Source: Alphaproteobacteria bacterium (GTDB lineage Bacteria > Pseudomonadota > Alphaproteobacteria > Micavibrionales > Micavibrionaceae). Taken from it: a stretch of 16,709 bases of DNA. The notes below the pieces were generated by a model. The model made no database searches and was not told the origin of the DNA. It worked only from the letters and a program-made list of their open reading frames with translations. Below are positions 1 to 5,535 of this stretch, in pieces (the first letter of the stretch is position 1; every line of letters starts with the position of its first letter). A program made the position numbers and the translations under genes. The stretch spans positions 1 through 16,709 of the forward strand of contig JAGLKL010000010.1 in NCBI GenBank assembly GCA_023141075.1, in the 5' to 3' direction.

Positions 1-24
1 TAAAAGCTGTGGGTTTAGACCCTA
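1..24 (-). repeat. Dispersed TAGGGTCTAAACCCA repeat, copy A
   Basis: On the minus strand this reads TAGGGTCTAAACCCACAG followed by CTTTTA. It is an exact reverse complement of the copy at 13933-13956 (24 of 24 bases) and matches the copy at 4536-4559 at 22 of 24. All three copies lie outside coding sequence or start at a stop codon. The copy touches the window edge, so it may extend further left. Function unknown; it behaves like a small interspersed intergenic repeat. Confidence 0.75.
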
Positions 25-49
25 AGTCCGTTCTTGTTTATGGCAACAC

Positions 50-67
50 AGCATGCGAAAGCATGTT
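50..67 (+). other. Short GAAA-loop hairpin, possible weak terminator
   Basis: AGCATGC and GCATGTT can pair (one G-T wobble) around a GAAA loop, and a few T bases follow. It could be a weak terminator or RNA hairpin for a transcript entering from the left. The stem is short and the T tract poor, so this is tentative. Confidence 0.25.
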
Positions 68-119
68 TTAAGATTCCCGCATTATTGTACCATAACTATT
101 CTTTTTCTTAAAAAATAAA

Positions 120-416
120 GGGGCTGGCACCTGACTTTAAATACGTTTAGGAGTCAGTGATGTACGTAAAGCATTGAATGTACCTGAATTTACGTATTTT
201 ATAGTATTGAGAATTTTTACTCAAGGGCACAGGTGGAGCCAAGCCAAAAGACGCCTGCGAAAATATAATGGTATCCCAAAACAAAATTTTGAATTATTCT
301 CGCCCAAGGGCATTTCGTAAAAGAATGCGAATAGAAATTTAATGAAGGCTCACCAAAACAGCTTCTGGACGGCCTGAAAATTATCCTCAAAGAACAATGT
401 AATAGATGTCAGCCCC
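120..416 (+). mobile_element. Remnant of an IS1595-family (IS1016-like) element
   Basis: The left edge GGGGCTGGCA and the right edge TGTCAGCCCC form a short inverted repeat (one mismatch) that begins with GG, as IS1595-family ends do. Between them lies only the C-terminal part of a transposase with a frameshift and a stop. The element is about 300 bp, so most of it is deleted. I see no convincing 8-bp target duplication at the edges, which fits an old, eroded insertion. Family assignment rests on the recognised transposase tail and is an inference. Confidence 0.55.
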
Positions 417-418
417 TA
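231..418 (+). pseudogene. IS1595-family transposase, C-terminal fragment, frameshifted
   Basis: Frame starting at 231 gives RWSQAKRRLRKYNGIPKQNF, which resembles the IS1016-group motif with FW..AKRRL.K.NG.PK. The reading then shifts frame. From about 320 it gives KECE, a TAG stop at 332-334, then KFNEGSPKQLLDGLKIILKE. The family normally has KECEWRFN here, so the TAG looks like a mutated TGG tryptophan codon. The reading frame runs into the right terminal repeat (CQPL), a usual arrangement in this group. The N-terminal half of the transposase is absent. The fragment cannot encode an active enzyme. Confidence 0.6.
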
Positions 419-444
419 AAGTTGGATAGGTGGAGGTATTAAAG

Positions 445-1131
445 ATGAAAACCCCTTTGGTTGAGAATGGAAAAAAACCAGATGAATTTATGAGTGCAAC
501 ACTTCTATTGCCGCTTCCTTCGAGCACACCTTTTGGTAATATGGCTTTAAAGCACATGAAAATTGTGGCTCGTCTAGATCACGTAAATCGAAAACTCCAA
601 TTTGTCTATCAAGATTGGAATGAAGCTGTATCAAGTGATTTTGATCCCTTTCACAATCCAGCAGCGCATTTACTTTATATAGAAGAAATTACTTATTTTT
701 TGAGAGTGACAATGGATGAGACCATTAGTCTTGCATATCTGGTTTATATGTTTCGTAAAAATGGAGAATACCCGAAAGAGATTAAAATAGGAAGTATTGG
801 CTCGCTTCTCAATACGAGAAATCAAATTGCTTCTGATATTAAAGAATTTGGAGACATATTCTCTGCTTTTTTCGATTGGTTAGATCTTTTCAATAAGGTC
901 ACGAATGCATATAAGCACTCCTTCATAAACTCTGATCAAACTGTTACAGGACAAGACGAGCCGTGTGTTCCAGTTCTCAATATCCACCACAATAATCTAG
1001 AGAATGGTGTGAAATTCTATAATCTTAGTTTGGCGGAAGTCATTAGAAAATTTAATGAGTTTTATAATGAAGCATTTCTATATATTAAAAAAAATGCAGA
1101 GCCACATTTGCGTCCAGATGCAGGAGATTAA
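445..1131 (+). CDS. Hypothetical protein, 228 aa, AT-rich orphan
   Basis: I do not recognise this protein. The ATG at 445 is preferred because GGAGG at 432-436 sits 8 bases upstream; an in-frame GTG at 430 overlaps that ribosome-binding site. The protein has no signal peptide or clear membrane span. It looks mostly alpha-helical with many aromatic residues (around YIEEITYFLRV and FFDWLDLF) and contains NAYKHSF near residue 155. An N-x-x-KH pattern occurs in some helical HEPN-like proteins, but nothing else supports that assignment. It lies between two dead insertion-sequence fragments, uses AT-rich codons, and its ribosome-binding site follows the right end of the IS1595 remnant. This context suggests acquired DNA. 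The ORF is intact over its whole length, so it is probably a real gene. Confidence 0.6.
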   Translation: MKTPLVENGKKPDEFMSATLLLPLPSSTPFGNMALKHMKIVARLDHVNRKLQFVYQDWNEAVSSDFDPFHNPAAHLLYIEEITYFLRVTMDETISLAYLVYMFRKNGEYPKEIKIGSIGSLLNTRNQIASDIKEFGDIFSAFFDWLDLFNKVTNAYKHSFINSDQTVTGQDEPCVPVLNIHHNNLENGVKFYNLSLAEVIRKFNEFYNEAFLYIKKNAEPHLRPDAGD

Positions 1132-1250
1132 TTCTTAGGAATAAAAGGATTGGATACAACGCAATTCCAGCCGAATGGTAATCCCCCCATTAAAATAAGA
1201 GCCTTTTGAGGTAAAATTTTCTATTATTTTTCAAGGAAGGAAATTTTACG

Positions 1251-1397
1251 ATGAGGAAGAACAAATTCAGTGAAGGTCAGATAGTAAAGATCTTGAAATA
1301 AGCAAAGAGCAGCGTTTCTATTGTGAAATTATGCAGCGAGCGCGGCATGAGCAATACAAGTTTTTACAAGTGGCGCTCAAAATATGGCGGTATGGAT
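1251..1397 (+). pseudogene. IS3-family transposase OrfA fragment with internal stop
   Basis: From ATG 1251, preceded by AAGGAAGG, the frame reads MRKNKFSEGQIVKILK, a TAA stop at 1299-1301, then AKSSVSIVKLCSERGMSNTS and FYKWRSKYGGMD. This matches the helix-turn-helix N-terminus of IS3-family OrfA (typically K.KFSEEQIV.ILKEAE...CR.HGIS..TFYKWR.KYGGM). The normal LKEA has become LK-stop-A, a GAA to TAA change. Similarity ends after GGMD, and no OrfB catalytic (DDE) region is present. Upstream at about 1180-1250 is AT-rich sequence with CCCCCCATTAAAAT that could be part of the element's left end. Confidence 0.7.
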
Positions 1398-1426
1398 CTC
1401 GGACACCCGCTTTAAGGCTCATTCAT

Positions 1427-1444
1427 CCACGGCTAAAGCCGTGG
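1427..1444. repeat. Perfect 8-bp hairpin, IS200/IS605-end-like
   Basis: CCACGGCT and AGCCGTGG pair around a two-base AA loop. Hairpins with this CCACGGCTTTAGCCGTGG core are common at the ends of IS200/IS605-family elements; this is general knowledge, not a database hit. No TnpA or TnpB remnant is visible nearby. It lies 16 bases beyond the stop of the minus-strand esterase gene but lacks a following T tract on that strand, so it would be an imperfect terminator. Confidence 0.45.
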
Positions 1445-1460
1445 TATTCTGTCTTTGACA

Positions 1461-2120
1461 TCATGAAAGGATCTTTTGTAGAAACGACAGCCCGCTATCT
1501 ATTCCTTCCTGATCTATGGAATGTGTCAAACCGGGCGTTGTATGGCCGTCAACCTCATAGTCATGAGCCTTCAATACTTCCATTGCGCTATGCCATGATC
1601 CAACAGGAACCACGTCATCAGACTGGCCATGAATCAGACGGATTGGCATACGGTTTAGCTCTTCAGCTTTGGTTTCAGCATCCCAGAGAAGCGCACCGGA
1701 ATAACCAAGAATACCAGCTATAGTTTCTTTCAGGCGCGGTGCTGTATATAAACTGGTCATAGTGCCCTGTGAGAAGCCAAGCAAGGCCAGCTTGTTATAG
1801 GGAATGTTATATTGTTTTATCAGCGTTTCGAGGAATTCCTCAACCAGCGGAAAGACACTCTTAACACCGGCAAGAAGAAAAGGCTGATCATATGTCTTGA
1901 GTGAAAACCATTGATATGAATCCGGATAACCCGGCGGCATCATATCACAGGAATATGGCGCGTCCGGCGATATAAATTTAGTTCCGGGCAGGCCGCTAGC
2001 CAGCATCGGTGCCAATGAGATCAGGTCGCGCCCGTTTGATCCTACGCCGTGAAGCATAACAACCAGAGATTCAACTTCCCCATCTTGAGGCTCATATTCA
2101 TAATAGTTAGATATGGCCAT
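1461..2120 (-). CDS. Phospholipase/carboxylesterase family alpha/beta hydrolase
   Basis: A 219-residue serine hydrolase of the Abhydrolase_2 family, which hydrolyses carboxylic esters or lysophospholipid/thioester bonds. The exact substrate cannot be told from sequence. The order is typical: oxyanion strand VVMLHGVGSNG (20-30), nucleophile elbow GFSQG with Ser117, acid in HGQSDDVVP (Asp169 likely) and His200 in LTHSID. Length fits the usual 210-225 residues. The ATG at 2120 has AGGGGGA a few bases upstream; the in-frame ATG at 2165 lacks this and would add 15 unrelated residues. No signal peptide, so probably cytoplasmic. It is divergent from the LpxR-like gene, with 49 bp between the starts for both promoters. 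Confidence 0.85.
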   Translation of the reverse strand: MAISNYYEYEPQDGEVESLVVMLHGVGSNGRDLISLAPMLASGLPGTKFISPDAPYSCDMMPPGYPDSYQWFSLKTYDQPFLLAGVKSVFPLVEEFLETLIKQYNIPYNKLALLGFSQGTMTSLYTAPRLKETIAGILGYSGALLWDAETKAEELNRMPIRLIHGQSDDVVPVGSWHSAMEVLKAHDYEVDGHTTPGLTHSIDQEGIDSGLSFLQKILS

Positions 2121-2169
2121 AAATTCCCCCTGATGGTAAAACTTTGTCAAACAAGAGAAGATCATAACT

Positions 2170-3195
2170 ATGTTATTAAAAAATGTAACCCCGCATTTAC
2201 TGTTTTTTCTATCCTGTCTATTTCCTTTTCAAGCTGTTCTTGGACAAGATATTAGCGATAACAAGCGGTATCTAAGCATCTCACATGAAAATGACATGCT
2301 GGGCGGAGATTCCGATCGCTATTATACCAGTGGGGTACGCGTTACATTGTTTGATTCACGCTTTGAGGTTCCGCCGGGAATTGACAAACTGGCCGATAAA
2401 ATCCCAACTTTTGATCTGAATGGCAATACTTATACTTTTTTTACATTCGGGCAGAATCTTTATACACCCGCAGATATTAACTTGCGCGAACAACCCGCAG
2501 ATGACAGGCCTTGGGCAGCTTTTCTGTATGGCTCCGTTGGGCTGGCAACCCCTTCTTACAGAGCAAATAATACGCTTTCCCATATAGATGAGCTGGAATT
2601 TACATTAGGTGTTATCGGTCCCGAAGCCCTTGGTAAGCAAACACAAAAGTTTGTGCACAAATACATAAGCGATTCTCCCATTCCGCAAGGATGGGACAAT
2701 CAGCTTGATTTTGAGCCGGGGCTGGTTTTGTCTTGGCAGCGACGTTTTCCTTTTGAGTGGGAAGAGAGATTCGGGTCTGTACACGCACGGCTTGAGCCAA
2801 ATATTTCCGTTTCCATTGGGAATATACGCTCGAATATTAGCACTGGCGCTACACTGATTTTCGGGTCAGATCCCCTTCTGGATACACCGCCACGCGTCCG
2901 CCCTGCTATTCCGGGCACCGGCATATTCCTTTCGCAAGATCACAAATTTAACTGGCAGGTTTTTGCAGGAATAGATGGACGAATTGTCGGGCGGGATATT
3001 TTTCTGGACGGCAATAGTTTTTCCAGTTCTCACAGCGTCAATAAAGAATATTTTGTCGGAGATTTAAGTACCGGGCTTTCTTTTTTCTATGATGACTACC
3101 GACTATCTTATACATTTAATGTGCGCTCCAAAGAGTTTAAGTGTCAGAATGAAGAAAGTATTTTCGGCTCCGTAACTCTAACAAAAAGATTTTAG
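2170..3195 (+). CDS. LpxR-like outer-membrane lipid A 3'-O-deacylase
   Basis: A 341-residue protein of the LpxR/DUF2219 family: outer-membrane beta-barrels that remove the 3'-linked acyloxyacyl chains of lipid A. A hydrophobic signal peptide covers residues 1-25 (LLFFLSCLFPFQAVLGQ). The family active-site block ENDMLGGDSDRYYTSG is at 40-55, with the Asn-Asp pair at 41-42 corresponding to the catalytic Asn/Asp of Salmonella LpxR. The second conserved region has His163 (KFVHKYI) and GWDNQLDFEP (174-183). Alternating polar/hydrophobic strands fill the rest, and the last residue is Phe, as in many outer-membrane barrels. Activity is inferred from family; expression and substrate are unknown. Start at ATG 2170 gives the signal peptide directly; the ribosome-binding site (GAGAAG region) is weak. 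Confidence 0.8.
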   Translation: MLLKNVTPHLLFFLSCLFPFQAVLGQDISDNKRYLSISHENDMLGGDSDRYYTSGVRVTLFDSRFEVPPGIDKLADKIPTFDLNGNTYTFFTFGQNLYTPADINLREQPADDRPWAAFLYGSVGLATPSYRANNTLSHIDELEFTLGVIGPEALGKQTQKFVHKYISDSPIPQGWDNQLDFEPGLVLSWQRRFPFEWEERFGSVHARLEPNISVSIGNIRSNISTGATLIFGSDPLLDTPPRVRPAIPGTGIFLSQDHKFNWQVFAGIDGRIVGRDIFLDGNSFSSSHSVNKEYFVGDLSTGLSFFYDDYRLSYTFNVRSKEFKCQNEESIFGSVTLTKRF

Positions 3196-3291
3196 CATTT
3201 TTATTGCGCTTCGCCCTATACTTTCCTGACATTGCTGCTAAAATGCTGCGTGCGCTTCCACGTGAGAAAAAGATTTTTAAGGTGAAAAAGG

Positions 3292-3606
3292 ATGAAGTAC
3301 GATCTTTTGCACATTCAGGGGAAGCCTTATATTTTGGTTCCGTTGCACGACTACCGCAAAATGACAAGCGGTAGCAATGATGCCCAACTTCCTGACTCTG
3401 TTTTGGATGAGATTTCTGCGCGGCAGGCTCATCCGATAAAAATTGTGCGCAAATATCGCGGGATGACGCAGGCTGATCTTGCAAAAAAATCCGGGATTTC
3501 GCGCCCGTATCTTACTGAGATTGAGACAGGCAAAAAAGACGGCTCGCTGCGTGCCATGAAATCAATCGCCGATGCACTGGATGTCGGTATAGGAGACTTG
3601 GCTTAA
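3292..3606 (+). CDS. XRE-family helix-turn-helix regulator, antitoxin-like
   Basis: A 104-residue protein. Residues 1-24 (MKYDLLHIQGKPYILVPLHD) form a short beta-rich segment like the N-termini of some antitoxins. Residues 49-104 are a Cro/C1-type helix-turn-helix: KIVRKYRGMTQADLAKKSGI, then SRPYLTEIETGKKDGSLRAM and a final helix with IADAL. AAGGTG at 3279-3284 is a suitable ribosome-binding site. Many such proteins are antitoxins of type II systems, but no toxin gene lies beside it: upstream is the LpxR-like gene and downstream, 2 bp away tail-to-tail, is the Nit-like gene. It is therefore called a stand-alone regulator or orphan antitoxin. Confidence 0.8.
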   Translation: MKYDLLHIQGKPYILVPLHDYRKMTSGSNDAQLPDSVLDEISARQAHPIKIVRKYRGMTQADLAKKSGISRPYLTEIETGKKDGSLRAMKSIADALDVGIGDLA

Positions 3607-3608
3607 AG

Positions 3609-4442
3609 CTACTTCTTAATGCTATATTCACGATCATGCGACAGTGATGGAAGCGCCATACGCGCCTTGCCCACTTCGGAAACATCAAGATTCGCCATAA
3701 TGATCCCTTCGCCCTCTTCTTTTTGCGCCAATATTTTTCCCCAAGGACTGACAATCATAGAGTGGCCATGAGTCATGCGGTTTCCTTCATGCGTGCCAAC
3801 CTGCGCAGGTGAAATCACAAAGCTGCCTGTTTCAATCGCACGGGCACGCTGGAGAACTTCCCAATGCGCCTTTCCCGTCGGAACTGTAAAAGCTGAAGGG
3901 ATGAACATCAGGTTTGCTCCTTCATGAGCCAGAGTACGGTAAAGATACGCAAAGCGTAAATCATAACAAACAGACATACCGGCGACGAAATGATCATTAA
4001 TGCGTGATACAACCGCTTCATTGCCAGATGTCACGTTGTCACTTTCCCTGTAAACCTCACCATTTGGCAAATTAGCATCAAAAAGGTGAATCTTGTCATA
4101 TTTGGCCTGCACTTCTCCTTTCGCATTAAAAAGGTAGCTTCGGTTTATGAGCTTGTCCTCTTCATTACATACGCAAATAGAACCGATCAGAAGTGTAATA
4201 CCAAGCTCTTTGGCCAGAGCAGAAAATTTCGGCAGACCGGGATGATCCTGCTCTTTTGGTGTGGTGTCACGTTTCTTTGACAAGGGATATATCATGTAGC
4301 AGGTGTTTTCCGGCGTTGCCACTAACTGTACACCCTGCCCGGCAGCCTCGCGGATATAAGCATCGGCCTTATCGATGTTGCCTTCAATATCGGCGCTACT
4401 GTTCATTTGTACACAAGCTACTTTCAGAATTGGTGCTGTCAT
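3609..4442 (-). CDS. Nit-type carbon-nitrogen hydrolase (omega-amidase / deaminated glutathione amidase-like)
   Basis: A 277-residue nitrilase-superfamily amidohydrolase, probably cytoplasmic. The catalytic triad is visible: Glu45 in TPENTCY, Lys117 in KYDKIHLFD, and Cys159 in MSVCYDLRF. The family uses these to hydrolyse amides through a thioester. The YDKIHLFD and CYDLRF forms are closest to the Nit1/Nit2 branch, which removes deaminated glutathione or omega-amides, but specificity is inferred. Length fits. ATG 4442 has AAGGG about 13 bases upstream. It is downstream of comF on the same strand with 121 bp between. That gap holds a TAGGGTCTAAACCCA repeat and lacks the grxC gene that sits between these two in many alphaproteobacteria. 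Confidence 0.87.
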   Translation of the reverse strand: MTAPILKVACVQMNSSADIEGNIDKADAYIREAAGQGVQLVATPENTCYMIYPLSKKRDTTPKEQDHPGLPKFSALAKELGITLLIGSICVCNEEDKLINRSYLFNAKGEVQAKYDKIHLFDANLPNGEVYRESDNVTSGNEAVVSRINDHFVAGMSVCYDLRFAYLYRTLAHEGANLMFIPSAFTVPTGKAHWEVLQRARAIETGSFVISPAQVGTHEGNRMTHGHSMIVSPWGKILAQKEEGEGIIMANLDVSEVGKARMALPSLSHDREYSIKK

Positions 4443-4535
4443 ATGTTGTTTACCCTTATCAGATCGTTATTATTACTTTCGCGAGTTAATCATGCTTTTT
4501 TGTTTTTATCCAGCGGCTCCTTCGTCTTTTTCACT

Positions 4536-4559
4536 TAGGGTCTAAACCCATAACTTTTA
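4536..4559 (+). repeat. Dispersed TAGGGTCTAAACCCA repeat, copy B
   Basis: TAGGGTCTAAACCCATAA followed by CTTTTA matches the copies at 1-24 (opposite orientation) and 13933-13956 (same orientation) with two substitutions in 24 bases. It lies 4 bases beyond the stop codon of the minus-strand comF gene. It has no clear stem with T tract, so a terminator role is not supported by the sequence alone. Confidence 0.75.
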
Positions 4560-4563
4560 TATC

Positions 4564-5343
4564 CTAAAAATCTTCTCTTGCTACACGCGCAATGGTTAGA
4601 ACATGTACGGCCTTAGCCCCTTCCGACTTCAGCACTTTTGTACATTCTTTAACCGTTGCGCCGGTCGTATAGACATCATCGATTAAAACAAGGGTTTTAC
4701 CCTTTATTTTGGTTTTGTAGTTTTCTCTAAGCGAAAAAGCTTTGCGGACATTTTTTCGCCGCTCATTGAAACTTAGACGACCCTGAGACGGTGTTGCCCG
4801 CGTGCGTATCAAGGCATCGGGAATAGCGTTTATGCCTGTTATTTTTTCCAGCCCTTTTGCCAGTATTACAGCCTGATTATAGCGCCGGGCTATCAGACGG
4901 CTGTAATGGAGCGGTACAGGAATAAACACCTCGGCTCTTGATAGAAATTCTCTTCCTGCGCTTTGCAGCCATGGTGCAAAATTTTGCACCATGTGTATTT
5001 TATCTCCGTGCTTAAACCCTAAAATCAGAACGCGACTTGTCTCATCATAAATAAGCGCTGCGCGTGCGGAATCATAAGGTGGTGCTTTCTCAAGACAGCC
5101 CATACATAGCTCTGCACTCTCTTCCCGGCTTTGCGTTTCCCCTTGACGGTCAAAAGAAAACGGCATTCCGCAACGATTACAAAACGGCGCGGCTATAAAA
5201 TTAAGAGAGCGCCATGCTCTGCCTGATAGCATACCCTGATTATCGACGCTTTCTCCTGTAACAGGACAACGTGGCGGGAGAATAATATTCAGCCCCTTAC
5301 GTGCCAAATCCAGAGTTTGAGTATAAACTGGCATATGATTCAT
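4564..5343 (-). CDS. comF: ComF-family phosphoribosyltransferase-like protein
   Basis: A ComF-family (amidophosphoribosyltransferase-like) protein; in naturally transformable bacteria ComF helps process incoming single-stranded DNA. Near the N-terminus is LPPRCPVTGE, followed by paired cysteines FCNRCGMPF and CMGCLEK that form the usual zinc site. Then come the KHGDK segment, PVPLHYSRLIARRYNQA, and the PRPP-loop motif VLIDDVYTTGAT near the C-terminus. ATG 5343 gives 259 residues. An in-frame TTG at 5379 would add 12 residues but has no ribosome-binding site and no family support; ATG 5334 is also possible. The divergent neighbour is the 925-residue methyltransferase gene. Confidence 0.88.
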   Translation of the reverse strand: MNHMPVYTQTLDLARKGLNIILPPRCPVTGESVDNQGMLSGRAWRSLNFIAAPFCNRCGMPFSFDRQGETQSREESAELCMGCLEKAPPYDSARAALIYDETSRVLILGFKHGDKIHMVQNFAPWLQSAGREFLSRAEVFIPVPLHYSRLIARRYNQAVILAKGLEKITGINAIPDALIRTRATPSQGRLSFNERRKNVRKAFSLRENYKTKIKGKTLVLIDDVYTTGATVKECTKVLKSEGAKAVHVLTIARVAREDF

Positions 5344-5431
5344 AAATTCTAAAGTAAGCCTGGTTCGGTATTTTTCCAATAATATTTTTGCATATTATCA
5401 CCGTCTCGATATATGATGCAGAATTAGGGTT

Positions 5432-5453
5432 TAGGGTCAGAACCTAGCTCTAT
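5432..5453 (+). repeat. Diverged member of the TAGGGTC...AACC repeat family
   Basis: TAGGGTCAGAACCTAGCTC follows the family pattern TAGGGTC-x-x-AACC-Y-A and then GCTYTAT, with several substitutions. It lies in the intergenic region between divergent comF and the 925-residue gene, preceded by a second partial TAGGGTTTAGGG. Membership is an inference from pattern. Confidence 0.45.
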
Positions 5454-5473
5454 GAAATAATTATAAAAAGCGG

Positions 5474-5479
5474 TATAAT
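5474..5479 (+). promoter_or_regulatory. Candidate -10 box (TATAAT) for the 925-aa gene
   Basis: A perfect TATAAT lies 56 bases before the ATG at 5536, in the only intergenic space available to drive this gene. No good TTGACA-like -35 element is seen at the expected distance (about 5451-5456 reads TATGAA), so this is a weak prediction. Confidence 0.35.
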
Positions 5480-5535
5480 GCAGCACTGTAAATGGGAATA
5501 AGGACATCAGTGCTCCCAAGGGTTAAAAAAGAGAT

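Noticed and set aside
120..416. Precise 8-bp target duplication around the IS1595 remnant
   Set aside because: Flanks (AAAATAAA and TAAAGTTG) do not match; only a vague TAAAG similarity is seen.
1331..1723. Plus-strand ORF of 130 residues
   Set aside because: It overlaps the IS3 OrfA fragment in another frame and the antisense strand of the esterase. It shows no family features and is a shadow.
3196..3291. Toxin gene remnant upstream of the XRE regulator
   Set aside because: Reading all forward frames gave only a short stretch without start or recognisable toxin motif.
4536..4559. Repeat copy B as a terminator of comF
   Set aside because: GGGT and ACCC can pair, but the stem is only 4 bp and no T tract follows on the minus strand.
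5344..5379. TTG start for ComF adding 12 residues
   Set aside because: No ribosome-binding site, and the extra residues do not match the ComF family; ATG 5343 or 5334 is more plausible.
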